Of a DNA stretch of 64,000 bases, positions 51,353 through 60,183 are shown one piece after another. The stretch spans positions 1 to 64,000 of the forward strand of contig NZ_JAAGLU010000011.1 of assembly GCF_010550245.1 (NCBI RefSeq). Reading direction: 5' to 3'. The stretch is from Streptomyces sp. SID12501. Lineage in GTDB: Bacteria > Actinomycetota > Actinomycetes > Streptomycetales > Streptomycetaceae. Made by a program: the position numbers and the translations under genes. Under the pieces are notes generated by a model that was not told the DNA's origin, did no database searches, and worked only from the letters and a program-made list of their open reading frames with translations. How positions within the stretch are numbered: the stretch's first letter is position 1; each line of letters opens with the position of its first letter.

Positions 51353-52714
51353 GTGGGCATCGACACCGCGCGGAACGAGGCGGCCGACGAGGCCGCCGGG
51401 CGCCGCCGCGAGCAGCACGGCTGGTACTTCTACGACTGGGCGTGCTCCGTCTACTCGACGAGCGTGCTCACCGTGTTCCTGGGCCCATATCTGACCTCGG
51501 TCGCCGAGCAGGCGGCGGACGCGGACGGGTTCGTGCATCCGCTGGGCATACCGGTCCGCGCCGGGTCGTTCTTCGCCTACTCGGTGTCCCTGTCGGTCAT
51601 CGTGGCCGTGCTGGTCATGCCCCTGGTGGGCGCAGCCGCCGACCGCACCGGCCGCAAGAAGCCCCTCCTGGGAGCCGCCGCCTACGTGGGCGCCACGGCG
51701 ACGGCCGCCATGTTCTTCCTCGACGGCGACCGGTATCTGCTCGGCGGGCTCCTGCTGATCGTCGCCAACGCGGCCCAGTCCGTGTCGATGATGCTCTACA
51801 ACTCCTACCTCCCCCAGATCGCCACGGTCGAGGAGCGCGACGCGGTCTCCTCGCGCGGCTGGGCGTTCGGCTACGCGGCGGGCTCACTGGTCCTCGTCGT
51901 CAACCTGGTGCTGTACACGGCCCACGACTCCTTCGGCCTGTCGGAGGGCATGGCCGTCCGCATCTGTCTCGCCTCGGCGGGCCTGTGGTGGGGCGCCTTC
52001 ACCCTCGTACCGCTGCGCAGACTCCGTGACCACCGGGCCGCCCCGGAGGAGATCGCCGCGAAGAAGGCCACCTCCCCGGGTCTGCGGCAACTCGCGGCGA
52101 CGGTCCGCGACATGCGCCGTCACCCGCTCACCCTGGCCTTCCTGCTCGCCTACCTGATCTACAACGACGGCATCCAGACCGTGATCTCCCAGGCCTCGGT
52201 GTACGGCTCCGAGGAGCTCGGGCTCGGCCAGTCCACCCTCATCGTGGCGGTGCTGCTGGTGCAGGTGCTCGCGGTGGCGGGGGCGCTGGGGATGGGCCGA
52301 CTGGCCCGCGTGTACGGGGCCAAGCGGACGATTCTCGGATCGCTGGTGGCGTGGACGGTGACACTGGCGGCGGGGTACTTCCTGCCGGCCGGCGCACCGG
52401 CGTGGTTCTTCGTGCTGGCCGCCGGGATCGGCCTGGTCCTCGGCGGCAGCCAGGCACTGTCCCGGTCGCTGTTCTCACATCTGGTGCCGCCCGGCAAGGA
52501 AGCCGAGTACTTCTCGGCGTACGAGATGAGCGACCGCGGAATGAGCTGGCTCGGCCCGCTTCTGTTCGGGATCACCTACCAGCTGACCGGCAGCTACCGG
52601 GACGCGATCATCTCGCTCGTGGCCTTCTTCGTCATCGGGTTCGTGCTGCTCGCCCGGGTTCCGGTAGGTCGGGCGATCCGCGACGCGGGCAATCCCGTTC
52701 CCGAAAGGATTTAG
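51353..52714 (+). CDS. MFS transporter, Atg22/UMF1-like
   Basis: A 453-residue membrane protein with about 12 helices. WYFYDWACSVYSTSVLTVFL near the start and GGSQALSRSLFSHLVPPGKE in helix 10-11 are hallmarks of the Atg22-like (UMF1) MFS group, whose yeast member effluxes amino acids from the vacuole. AADRTGRKKPLLGA is the loop-2 motif. GTG 51353 follows AGGGG. It lies 43 bp after the phosphodiesterase gene and probably shares its transcript. Substrate unknown. Confidence 0.88.
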   Translation: MGIDTARNEAADEAAGRRREQHGWYFYDWACSVYSTSVLTVFLGPYLTSVAEQAADADGFVHPLGIPVRAGSFFAYSVSLSVIVAVLVMPLVGAAADRTGRKKPLLGAAAYVGATATAAMFFLDGDRYLLGGLLLIVANAAQSVSMMLYNSYLPQIATVEERDAVSSRGWAFGYAAGSLVLVVNLVLYTAHDSFGLSEGMAVRICLASAGLWWGAFTLVPLRRLRDHRAAPEEIAAKKATSPGLRQLAATVRDMRRHPLTLAFLLAYLIYNDGIQTVISQASVYGSEELGLGQSTLIVAVLLVQVLAVAGALGMGRLARVYGAKRTILGSLVAWTVTLAAGYFLPAGAPAWFFVLAAGIGLVLGGSQALSRSLFSHLVPPGKEAEYFSAYEMSDRGMSWLGPLLFGITYQLTGSYRDAIISLVAFFVIGFVLLARVPVGRAIRDAGNPVPERI

Positions 52715-52816
52715 CATCGGCGGCAAAAAAGCGGTAGTGTACGCCGTTGGCCTGCCAGGCGTACCGTTACTGCGCGTCAAAGATGACTGAGCGCTGCGTG
52801 ATATCTGCTTGCAGAT

Positions 52817-52845
52817 GTGACAAACCGGGCACTGGTGGGTACAAC
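52817..52845 (+). promoter_or_regulatory. Candidate housekeeping promoter upstream of rbpA
   Basis: GTGACA (52817-52822), 17 bp, TACAAC (52840-52845). It is preceded by a perfect dyad ATCTGC-tt-GCAGAT (52803-52816) that could end the upstream transcript or bind a regulator. Confidence 0.45.
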
Positions 52846-52894
52846 AAGGGACAGCTACGACGGCGACGCATGACCCCGAAACGGGACACGGGAC

Positions 52895-52922
52895 GGGAAT
52901 CTTTACCGCCGACCGGACGTTG
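52895..52922 (+). promoter_or_regulatory. Sigma-R-type promoter of rbpA
   Basis: GGGAAT (52895-52900), exactly 18 bp, GTTG (52919-52922) matches the sigma-R consensus (GGAAT-N18-GTT) used in the thiol-oxidative stress response. rbpA is a known sigma-R target in S. coelicolor. The expected start is about 55 bp before the ATG. Confidence 0.8.
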
Positions 52923-52983
52923 AACCGGATGACGACGACAGCGACACCTGTCCTGTGGGCGACAAGCCCGGGAGGCACGATTC

Positions 52984-53358
52984 ATGAGTGAGCGAGCTCT
53001 TCGCGGTACGCGCCTCGTGGTGACAAGCTACGAGACGGACCGCGGCATCGACCTGGCCCCGCGCCAGGCCGTGGAGTACGCATGCGAGAAGGGCCATCGT
53101 TTTGAGATGCCCTTCTCGGTCGAGGCGGAGATCCCGTCCGAGTGGGAGTGCAAGGTCTGCGGGGCCCAGGCACTCCTGGTGGACGGCGACGGCCCTGAGG
53201 AAAAGAAGGCCAAGCCCGCGCGTACACATTGGGACATGCTGATGGAGCGGCGCACCCGAGAGGAACTCGAAGAGGTCCTCGAGGAGCGACTGGCCGTACT
53301 CCGCTCCGGAGCGATGAACATCGCGGTACATCCGCGGGACAGCCGCAAGTCCGCGTAG
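52984..53358 (+). CDS. rbpA: RNA polymerase-binding protein RbpA
   Basis: A 124-residue essential-type actinomycete factor that binds the housekeeping sigma factor and RNA polymerase and stabilises the open promoter complex. Core domain: VEYACEKGHRFEMPF and WECKVCGAQALL, with zinc ligands Cys34, His38, Cys56 and Cys59 as known for S. coelicolor RbpA (SCO1421). The sigma-interacting domain is THWDMLMERRTREELEEVLE (81-100). ATG 52984 follows GGGAGG. Two promoter candidates lie upstream (housekeeping and sigma-R). A strong bidirectional terminator separates it from fxsA. Confidence 0.96.
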   Translation: MSERALRGTRLVVTSYETDRGIDLAPRQAVEYACEKGHRFEMPFSVEAEIPSEWECKVCGAQALLVDGDGPEEKKAKPARTHWDMLMERRTREELEEVLEERLAVLRSGAMNIAVHPRDSRKSA

Positions 53359-53490
53359 TCCCTCCGGGGGCTGGGCGGCATACAACGCACGCGTGACACC
53401 GCGGGTGCCGTACGTGAATTCGGCGTACGGTGCCTGCGGTTTTGCGTTTTCCGGCGTCGGCGACCGCAGCAGGGGCAGGGGCAGGTAAAA

Positions 53491-53531
53491 ACGTGACAGG
53501 CCCGCGCCTACTCGGCGCGGGCCTGTCACGT
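53491..53531. terminator. Strong bidirectional terminator between rbpA and fxsA
   Basis: ACGTGACAGGCCCGCGCC (53491-53508) pairs perfectly over 18 bp with GGCGCGGGCCTGTCACGT (53514-53531), loop TACTC. On the minus strand the stem leads into TTTTT, a classical intrinsic terminator for fxsA, 14 bp after its stop. rbpA runs into it from the other side. Confidence 0.9.
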
Positions 53532-53544
53532 CCGGAGCCGTGTG

Positions 53545-54129
53545 TCAGCCGGTCAGCGGCGGGCGCCGCTCCCCCGCGGTCCCGCCCGTCCCGTGGTCCT
53601 GGATGACCTCGCCCTGGACCACCTTGCCGTCCGGGCGGCGGATCCTCGCCTGCTGGAAGGCGTCGCCCAGGGTGCCCGGGGTCGCCTCCCTCAGTTTGCG
53701 TTCGAAGGTGCGTTCCGCGTAGCGGCTGATCGCCTTCTGGAGCGGGGGGATCAGCAGGAGCAGGCCCAGGGCGTCCGAGATCAGGCCGGGCAGCATCAGC
53801 AGCAGACCGCCGAGCATCAGCAGGCCGTTGCCCTCGCTGCCGCCGGGGCGGTCCGTGCCTGCCGCCGGCGTGCCGCCCTGCTGCTGTTGCAGCGTCTGAG
53901 TGAGGTTGCGGAAGGCCCGGCGGCCCGCTCGCTTGATGACCACGGAGCCGAGCACGAAGCCGGCTGTCAGGAGCACGAAGACCGCGAGGCCGCTGGCCGC
54001 GCCGGCGACCACGGACAGCAGCCAGATCTCCAGCACCAGCCAGGCGGCGATGCTCAGCGGCAGGAACGTGCGCAGCCGGGAACGCCGCGGCCGGGCGGGG
54101 TGAGTGGGGGTCGGTGCGCCAGTCGTCAT
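53545..54129 (-). CDS. fxsA: FxsA-family membrane protein
   Basis: A 194-residue membrane protein. Two adjacent hydrophobic helices lie at about 20-62 (FLPLSIAAWLVLEIWLLSVV then SGLAVFVLLTAGFVLGSVVI) and a third at about 100-130 (LLMLGGLLLMLPGLISDALG), the typical FxsA signature before a polar tail. FxsA of E. coli limits F-plasmid exclusion of phage T7; its molecular role is otherwise unclear. ATG 54129. Convergent with rbpA; the next minus gene upstream is ppm1, 90 bp away. Confidence 0.9.
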   Translation of the reverse strand: MTTGAPTPTHPARPRRSRLRTFLPLSIAAWLVLEIWLLSVVAGAASGLAVFVLLTAGFVLGSVVIKRAGRRAFRNLTQTLQQQQGGTPAAGTDRPGGSEGNGLLMLGGLLLMLPGLISDALGLLLLIPPLQKAISRYAERTFERKLREATPGTLGDAFQQARIRRPDGKVVQGEVIQDHGTGGTAGERRPPLTG

Positions 54130-54219
54130 GCGTCCAGTGTGCCTGGACCGGGCTCAGCACAGGATAAGAGGACGATCAACAGGACCTGTGACTTCGCACG
54201 GGCATACCCGGACTGACCG

Positions 54220-55014
54220 CTACGGCTTCCTGGTCTTGCCGCGGGCCCGGTTCACTCGCTCCGCCACACCCCACGTCGTGACCCGCCACAGCGCCTCGAC
54301 CAGGATGTCGCGGCTCATCTTGGAGTCGCCGTGCTCGCGCTCGACGAAGGTGATGGGCACCTCGACCACGTGGTAGCCCGCCCGGATCGCGCGGCGGGCC
54401 AGGTCGACCTGGAAGCAGTAGCCCTGCGAGGCGACCTCGTCGAGGCCGAGGCCTTCGAGGGTCTCGCGGCGGAAGGCGCGGTAGCCGCCGGTGACATCCC
54501 GGATGGGTACGTCGAGCAGGACCCGGGAGTAGAGGCTGCCGCCGCGGGAGATGAGCTCGCGCGACCTGGGCCAGTTGACCACCCGGCCGCCGGGCACCCA
54601 GCGGGAGCCGAGGACCAGGTCGGCGCCCTTGAGGGCGGTCAGCAGGCGGGGCAGTTCCTCGGGCTGGTGGGAGCCGTCGGCGTCCATCTCGATCAGGACG
54701 CCGTAGCCGTTGTCCATACCCCACTGGAAGCCCGCGAGGTAGGCGGCGCCGAGGCCCTCCTTGCCCTTGCGGTGCAGCACCTGGACCTGGTCGTCCCCGG
54801 CTGCCAGCTCGTCGGCGAGCTTGCCGGTGCCGTCGGGGCTGTTGTCGTCCGCCACCAGAACGTGGACATCAGGGACCGCCTCGCGCACCCGGCCGACGAT
54901 CTTCTTGATGTTCTCCGCCTCGTTGTAGGTCGGAATGATCGCCAAGGCCGTACCGAGCGGGCCGAACCGCCGTCCCTGGGCTTGTGCCGCGAGGGTCCCG
55001 TCGCCGTCGTTCAC
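54220..55014 (-). CDS. ppm1: Polyprenol-phosphate-mannose synthase
   Basis: A 264-residue GT2 enzyme that transfers mannose from GDP-mannose to polyprenyl phosphate at the inner membrane face. The product feeds protein O-mannosylation and lipomannan-type glycans. Motifs: IIPTYNEAENI (26-36), VADDNSPDGT (54-63), DxD in EMDADGSHQPEEL (Asp111/Asp113), and RDVTGGYRAFRR with QGYCFQVDLARRA. No membrane helices, so it is the stand-alone catalytic type. GTG 55014 follows GAAGGGG. In S. coelicolor this enzyme (SCO1423) is needed for infection by phage phiC31 and glycoprotein formation. Confidence 0.92.
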   Translation of the reverse strand: MNDGDGTLAAQAQGRRFGPLGTALAIIPTYNEAENIKKIVGRVREAVPDVHVLVADDNSPDGTGKLADELAAGDDQVQVLHRKGKEGLGAAYLAGFQWGMDNGYGVLIEMDADGSHQPEELPRLLTALKGADLVLGSRWVPGGRVVNWPRSRELISRGGSLYSRVLLDVPIRDVTGGYRAFRRETLEGLGLDEVASQGYCFQVDLARRAIRAGYHVVEVPITFVEREHGDSKMSRDILVEALWRVTTWGVAERVNRARGKTRKP

Positions 55015-55552
55015 TGCTGCCCCTTCAAGTCCGTACGCAGAGGTCCACCATAGTGGCCGCAGCCTGCGCCGACGTGTCAGCACGTGCGTACGGGGGTGTC
55101 TATTCGGCAAGAGCCGGGTAAGGGGGTCCGCTTCGTCGCTTTGCGCACACTGCGGATCGGGGCCCGGCGCCCTTCGGGCCGACCTGGGACCCGCTGGCTG
55201 CGGGTCGACCGAAAGCCGTTGTCTACTGGACGTCCGGGCCCCACCCGGGTCACACCTTGCCGACCGGGTGGAACGTTCCGTCGCAGCGGCGCGGGCGCTG
55301 AGCCTGGCTGCCAGTGGTGGTGCGCCGGTGCGGCACACCATCCCTGACCCAGCGGCGCTGCGGCGACTGCGCGGAGGTTCCCCGGTCGGGCGTCCGGTGG
55401 TGGACCCGGCCGAACCTACCGGCCAGCTGCCGTCGGCTGTCAACAGCTGCTTGAACTGCGGTTCTTTCACCGATCGCCTGGTCAGGGCCGAGGATGCGCA
55501 GGTCGTGCGGCGGCGTGTCGGCCACCGATCGGTACCGCGCCACCCCGGGAGA
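55015..55552. other. 538-bp gap with several hairpins, no recognised gene
   Basis: No frame shows convincing codon usage with a ribosome site. The region contains several strong stems, for example GACCCGC-tggct-GCGGGTC (55188-55206), GGCCCGGCG...CGGGCC (about 55161-55180) and CCGGGCCCCACCCGG (about 55234-55248), separated by A-containing single-strand-like segments. A minus-strand frame upstream of ppm1 stays open across part of it but lacks homology. It may be a long structured ppm1 leader or a non-coding RNA; no known RNA family is recognised. Confidence 0.35.
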
Positions 55553-57169
55553 TCACTCGCCCGGCCGTACGAACACCGTCCGTCCGCCCACCACTGTGCG
55601 CAGGCATACGGGAAGGTCGGCGCCCGGGGTGAGATCGGGCAGGCCCGGGGTGCCGGAGCGGGGGTCGGTGGACCAGCGGGCGACCCGGTCGTCGGGGGCC
55701 TGGACCACGAGGGCGTCGGTGCGCCAGAGGGCGTAGTCCGCGGGCGCGCCCGGCACCAGGACGCCCGCGTCGTCGCGGCCGACGGCCCGCCAGCCGCCGC
55801 GGGTATGGGCCGTGAACGCCGCGCGGACCGAGATGCGGTGTTCCGGGGTGCGGTGGAAGGCGGCGGCACGGACCGTGCCCCAGGGATCGAGCGGGGTGAC
55901 GGGACTGTCAGATCCCAGAGCGAGCGGGACGCCGGCTTTCAGGAGGGCCGCGAAGGGGTTCAGGGCCCGCGCACGGCCGGCGCCCAGGCGCTGGACGTAC
56001 ATTCCGTCCTCGCCGCCCCACAGGGCGTCGAAGGCGGGCTGCACGGAGGCCGTGAGGCCCAGCTCGGCGAAGGCGGCGATGGTCTCGGGAGTGAGCATCT
56101 CGGCGTGCTCGACGCGGTGCCTGGCGGCTCGGACGCGGGCCAGACCGACCTTCTCGGCGGCTGCGCGCACGCCCTCGGCCACGGAGGTCACGGCGGCGTC
56201 CCCGATGGCGTGGAAGCCCGCCTGGAGGCCCGCCTCGGTGCAGGCGACGACATGGGCGGCGACGGCTGCGGTGTCCAGGTAGGCGGTGCCCGTGTGGCCG
56301 GCCCGGTCGCCGTACGGCTCGTGCAGGCAGGCGGTGTGCGAGCCGAGGGCGCCGTCGACGAACAGGTCACCGGCGGCGCCGATCGCGCCCAGGGCGCGGG
56401 CCTTCTCGATCCCCGCTTCGCCCTGTTCGGCCCAGTAGCCGACCACACGCGGGCCGGGCTCCTCGGCGGCGAGGCGCAGCAGGCCGGTGAAGTCGTCCTC
56501 CGAGGAGATCTCCGGTCCCCCGCACTCGTGGACGAAGCCGATGCCGAGCGAGGCGGCGCGTGCGAGAGCGGCCCGCTGGGCCTCGGTGCGCTGGGCCGGG
56601 GTGACCGCACCCAGGGCGGCGGCGCGGACCGTGTGGTGGGCGTCGCCGGTCAGCGGGGCGTCGGAGCGGCCGGTGTCGCCCCGTACCAGGTCGAGCAGTG
56701 CCGTCGTCACGACCGCCGAGTGGACGTCGATACGGCTGAGGTAGAGCGGGCGACCGCCGGTGGCCTCGTCCAGTTCGGCGCGGGTCGGCGGACGGCCGCC
56801 GGGCCAGCGGGCGGCGTCCCAGCCGTGGCCAAGGAGGACGCGGTCGGCGGGCCGGGCGGCGGCGAACGCGCGTACGAGGGTGAGGGCCGCGTCCAGGGAG
56901 GGCGCGTCGGACAGGTCGAGACCGGTGAGCGCGAGGCCGGTGGCGGTGGTGTGCACATGTGCGTCGGTGAACGCCGGGGTGACCAGGGCGCCGTCGAGGT
57001 CGATCACTTCGTCCGCCGCTCCTGTGAAGGCGTCTGCGGCGCCTTCCGAGCCGACCCAGGCGATGTGTCCGCGCTCGACGAGCATCGCGGTCGCGAAGGG
57101 GTCTGCGGGGCTGTGGACTTCGCCGCCTCGGAGGAGGACGGTGTCGGGCGGTGCCGGGCGTTCACTCAT
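55553..57169 (-). CDS. Amidohydrolase family 3 protein (YtcJ-like)
   Basis: A 538-residue metal-dependent hydrolase. N-terminal beta domain GGEVHSPADPFATAMLVERG, metal site TDAHVHTTATG (His-x-His), mid-barrel GFVHECGGPEISSED, HAIGDAAV and RHRVEHAEML, LALGSDSPVTPLDPW with the catalytic Asp, and a C-terminal GAPADYALW typical of the superfamily. Members usually act on N-acyl amino acids or other amides; the substrate here is open. ATG 57169 (MSERPAPPDTVL) has a purine-rich site upstream. It lies 80 bp downstream of an Lrp-type regulator on the same strand, so amino-acid-linked control is plausible. Confidence 0.85.
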   Translation of the reverse strand: MSERPAPPDTVLLRGGEVHSPADPFATAMLVERGHIAWVGSEGAADAFTGAADEVIDLDGALVTPAFTDAHVHTTATGLALTGLDLSDAPSLDAALTLVRAFAAARPADRVLLGHGWDAARWPGGRPPTRAELDEATGGRPLYLSRIDVHSAVVTTALLDLVRGDTGRSDAPLTGDAHHTVRAAALGAVTPAQRTEAQRAALARAASLGIGFVHECGGPEISSEDDFTGLLRLAAEEPGPRVVGYWAEQGEAGIEKARALGAIGAAGDLFVDGALGSHTACLHEPYGDRAGHTGTAYLDTAAVAAHVVACTEAGLQAGFHAIGDAAVTSVAEGVRAAAEKVGLARVRAARHRVEHAEMLTPETIAAFAELGLTASVQPAFDALWGGEDGMYVQRLGAGRARALNPFAALLKAGVPLALGSDSPVTPLDPWGTVRAAAFHRTPEHRISVRAAFTAHTRGGWRAVGRDDAGVLVPGAPADYALWRTDALVVQAPDDRVARWSTDPRSGTPGLPDLTPGADLPVCLRTVVGGRTVFVRPGE

Positions 57170-57249
57170 GGGGACAGTTTCTCGCGGGCGCCCGGCGGAC
57201 CTGCACCTGGGGCGCCTCTGCCGGCCACCCGGAACACTGCTGAGCGGCC

Positions 57250-57690
57250 TCAGATCTTTGGCGGTCTCGCCTCGTAGGGTGTCGACAGGACGACCGTCGT
57301 ACGGGTCGAGACGCCCGCGAGGGTGCGCACCCTCGCCAGCAGCTCCTCCAGCTCGTGAGGGGTGGCGACGCGGACCTTGAGGATGTAGTTCTCCTCGCCC
57401 GCCACGCTGTGGCACGCCTCGAGCTCCGGGACGTCCCGGAGGCGTTCCGCGATGTCGTCCGGGGCGCTGGGGTCGAACGGTTTCACCGAGATGAAGGCCG
57501 TCATGGGCAACCCCACGGCTGCCGGGTCGACCACCGCGGCATAGCCGCGGATGACGCCGCGCTGTTCCAGTCGGCGCACCCGCTGATGCACTGCAGATGT
57601 GGACAGGCCCGTGGCCTTGCCCAGGTCGGTGTAACTCATCCGCCCGTCCTTGACGAGCAGCTGCACGATCTGTCGGTCCAGCTCCTCCAT
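57250..57690 (-). CDS. Lrp/AsnC-family transcriptional regulator
   Basis: A 146-residue feast/famine regulator. N-terminal helix-turn-helix (MEELDRQIVQLLVKDGRMSY, LGKATGLSTSAVHQRVRRLE) and a C-terminal RAM ligand domain (AFISVKPFDP, VPELEACHSVAGEENYILKV). Such proteins form octamers and sense amino acids. ATG 57690; only a weak Shine-Dalgarno precedes it, and a longer open frame upstream lacks homology. Adjacent to an amidohydrolase gene and divergent from a small hypothetical gene, either of which could be its target. Confidence 0.9.
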   Translation of the reverse strand: MEELDRQIVQLLVKDGRMSYTDLGKATGLSTSAVHQRVRRLEQRGVIRGYAAVVDPAAVGLPMTAFISVKPFDPSAPDDIAERLRDVPELEACHSVAGEENYILKVRVATPHELEELLARVRTLAGVSTRTTVVLSTPYEARPPKI

Positions 57691-57958
57691 GGCGCAGAAC
57701 CTACCGTGCGGTTGATCTCCTCCGATACCTGAGCGGTGCAGGTCATGGCCTGTTCGTGATGTGACTGAAGGTGCGCCGCGGGCCGGACGAGGGACAAAAG
57801 CATCGCCACGGGCACCTGCGAACGGCATGTGACGAACGCCACAGCCCTCGAACGCGCTCCGTGAAGGTCTCGTGATTACGGCCGAGACCGGGCGGGAAGT
57901 GCTTGCTGTGGCCGAGGCCGCAGTTGCCTTGTCGGCCCAGCCCGAGGGGGAGTTACCC

Positions 57959-58396
57959 ATGCAGAGTCTTAAGCGCCCTGGTCGCACCACGCCCAAGAGG
58001 CCCCAGTCGGTCGTCGACATCGAGCCGGAGGGCATCGAACCCGACGCGCTCGACAGCGAGGAACTCGACGACTACGACACGTTCGAGATGTTCCGGGTGA
58101 TCTGCCCGGACTGCACACAGCCCATCGCGCTGCTCTCGGACGAGGAGATCCTGCCGGAGCACGCGCTGTGCGCGTCACCGTGGAACCCGTTCGGGCTCAC
58201 GGTCTGCGCCGGTACGGGTCGCGCGGCGGCCGACGCCCGGTCCGCGGACGAGTCCGCGGAGCCCCAGGAGCAGCACACCGCCCTGCTGTTGACGCTCCCT
58301 CAGGGGCTCGACTGGCGGACCCAGCCCTTCTCGCACGTCGGCGGCCCTGCCTCACGCCCGATGCGGGTCCCCGTGCTGCGGCGCCACGCCGCCTGA
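57959..58396 (+). CDS. Conserved hypothetical protein with CPDC motif
   Basis: A 145-residue Streptomyces-type protein I do not recognise functionally. The acidic segment IEPEGIEPDALDSEELDDYD is followed by FRVICPDCTQPIALLSDEE and HALCASPWNPFGLTVCAGTG; the four cysteines (CxxC then C-x-C-like spacing) could bind a metal. ATG 57959 follows GGGGGAG and fits better than a GTG at 57872. No membrane segment. It is divergent from the Lrp regulator with about 270 bp between. Confidence 0.7.
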   Translation: MQSLKRPGRTTPKRPQSVVDIEPEGIEPDALDSEELDDYDTFEMFRVICPDCTQPIALLSDEEILPEHALCASPWNPFGLTVCAGTGRAAADARSADESAEPQEQHTALLLTLPQGLDWRTQPFSHVGGPASRPMRVPVLRRHAA

Positions 58397-58547
58397 GCGC
58401 ATCCGCTCGAACCTCCCGAACGTCTCTGCGCCACGGCACACGCGGGCTGCCGCGGTGCGCGGTTCCGGTGCGCGCACGCGGCGTCGCGAACGCAGGGCCG
58501 AATCCGGCGCGCGGTGACCTGATCGACCGCCACCGCGTTGCCCTGGC

Positions 58548-58829
58548 ATGACGACCCCCATGTACGCGGCGCAGGGGCGCCAGCTCTACGACTCCGGCCC
58601 GGCAGAATCGGTTCAGCGGGGTCTGCCGAACGAGGGCCGGCCGAGCCCGCCGGTACCGTCCGACCCGCCCATCTACCGCGCGCTGCTGCGCACCTGGGCC
58701 GACGGTGGCCGCACCCTGCCGGGGCGCTACGACCCGGAGTGGGTCCGGCTCGCGGCGCCGCCGCTCGGGCTCGGGATCGTGATGGACCCGTTCAGCGCGT
58801 CTCCGGGCCCGCCAGGTGACGGGCGATGA
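58548..58829 (+). CDS. Small conserved hypothetical protein (93 aa)
   Basis: A short protein with a Pro/Gly-rich body and the central block PPIYRALLRTWADGGRTLPG followed by DPEWVRLAAPP, which I recall from other Streptomyces hypotheticals. ATG 58548 starts MTTPMYAAQGRQLYDSGPAE. Its last 38 bases overlap the 3' end of the convergent acyl-CoA dehydrogenase gene. No catalytic motif; function unknown. Confidence 0.6.
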   Translation: MTTPMYAAQGRQLYDSGPAESVQRGLPNEGRPSPPVPSDPPIYRALLRTWADGGRTLPGRYDPEWVRLAAPPLGLGIVMDPFSASPGPPGDGR

Positions 58830-59964
58830 CCATCCGCTGGATCTGGTTGGTGCCCTCGACGATCTGCAGGACCTTGGCCTCGCGCATGTAGCGCTCCACG
58901 GGGAAGTCCGCGGTGTAGCCGTAGCCGCCGAGTACCTGGACCGCGTCCGTCGTGACCTTCATCGCCGTGTCGGTGCACAGGAGTTTGGCCATGGCGGCCT
59001 GTTTGGCGAACGGCCGGCCGGCATCGCGCAACCGTGCCGCCGCGAGGTACAGCGCCCGGCCCGCCTCGATCTGCGTGGCCATGTCGGCGAGCATGAAGCG
59101 CAGCCCCTGGAAGTCGGAGATCGGCCGCCCGAACTGCCGGCGCCCGGTCGCGTAGGCCACCGCCTCGTCAAGTGCCGCCTGGGCCAAGCCGATTGCGCAG
59201 GCCGCGATACCGAGACGCCCCGAGTCGAGCGCGGACAGCGCGATCGCGAAGCCCTGCCCCTCCTCGCCGATGCGCCGGCTGCTGTCCAGCCGGACCCCGT
59301 CGAAGTTGATCTGCGCGGTGGGCGAGCCCTTGAGGCCCATCTTCCGTTCCGGCGCCGCCGCGCCCAGCCCGGCCGCGTCGCCCGGAGCCAGGAAGGCGGT
59401 GATCCCGCGCGGGCCCTCCTCGCCGGTGCGTGCCATGACCGTGTAGAAGTCGGCGATGCCGCCGTGCGTGATCCAGGCCTTGGTGCCGTCGAGCACCCAG
59501 AAGTCGCCGTCCCGTACCGCCTTCGTGCTCAGGGAGGCGGCGTCGGAGCCGGACGCGGGTTCGGAGAGGCAGTACGCGCCGAGGAGCCCGCCGCCGAGCA
59601 TCGCGGGGAGGTGTTCGGCCTGCTGTTCCTTGGTGCCGTAGCTCGCGAGGGCGTGACAGGACAGCGTGTGCACGCTCGCACCGAGTCCGACGGTGAGGCG
59701 GGCCGCGGCGAGTTCCTCGAGGACCTGGAGGTAGACCTCGTACGGCTGGTCGCCACCGCCGTGGTCGGAGGAGTAAGGGAGGCCGAGCAGCCCCGACTCC
59801 GAGAGCAGGGCGAAGACTTCGCGCGGGAAGCGGCCGGCGTCCTCCTCCTCGGCCGCCTTGGGGGCGATCTCGCGCTCGGCGATGTCACGGACGAGCGAGA
59901 TCAGGTCCCGGGCCTCGTCCGTCGGCAGTTGACGGTCCACCGGCTGCGGGGCGTGGTCGGGCAT
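58792..59964 (-). CDS. Acyl-CoA dehydrogenase
   Basis: A 390-residue FAD enzyme forming trans-2-enoyl-CoA from acyl-CoA. Features: YCLSEPASGSDAASLSTKAV (flavin contact), MGLKGSPTAQINFDGVRL, YATGRRQFGRPISDFQGLRF, VQVLGGYGYTADFPVERYMR and the catalytic base Glu370 in QIVEGTNQIQR. Start ATG 59964 follows GGAGGAGAG. The size is that of a soluble short/medium-chain enzyme. It is divergent from the chitinase gene. Likely role: fatty-acid or branched-chain amino-acid breakdown; chain specificity is not readable. Confidence 0.92.
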   Translation of the reverse strand: MPDHAPQPVDRQLPTDEARDLISLVRDIAEREIAPKAAEEEDAGRFPREVFALLSESGLLGLPYSSDHGGGDQPYEVYLQVLEELAAARLTVGLGASVHTLSCHALASYGTKEQQAEHLPAMLGGGLLGAYCLSEPASGSDAASLSTKAVRDGDFWVLDGTKAWITHGGIADFYTVMARTGEEGPRGITAFLAPGDAAGLGAAAPERKMGLKGSPTAQINFDGVRLDSSRRIGEEGQGFAIALSALDSGRLGIAACAIGLAQAALDEAVAYATGRRQFGRPISDFQGLRFMLADMATQIEAGRALYLAAARLRDAGRPFAKQAAMAKLLCTDTAMKVTTDAVQVLGGYGYTADFPVERYMREAKVLQIVEGTNQIQRMVIARHLAGPETR

Positions 59965-60183
59965 GTCGACGCTCTCCTCCCTGTCGGGCGCGACGGCACA
60001 CGCGCGCCTGAGTAGGGTGGCGTCCGCCGGTCTCACTGGTCACGGCCGATGCCGGCCCTTCCGGGTCACGGAAGCGGTCGGCGAACGGCTGTGGAGCTGC
60101 GAGTATGCCCGATCGGCGGCACCACGTCACCGGTTAACGAGCGTTTATTCGATCACACCTCGGGGCAACGAGCCCGACCGGAG

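Noticed and set aside
54220..55869. Long minus-strand frame that would extend ppm1 by 285 residues
   Set aside because: GTG 55014 has a strong ribosome site and yields the family length; the extension is Arg/Ser/Pro-rich with no similarity and runs antisense into the amidohydrolase frame.
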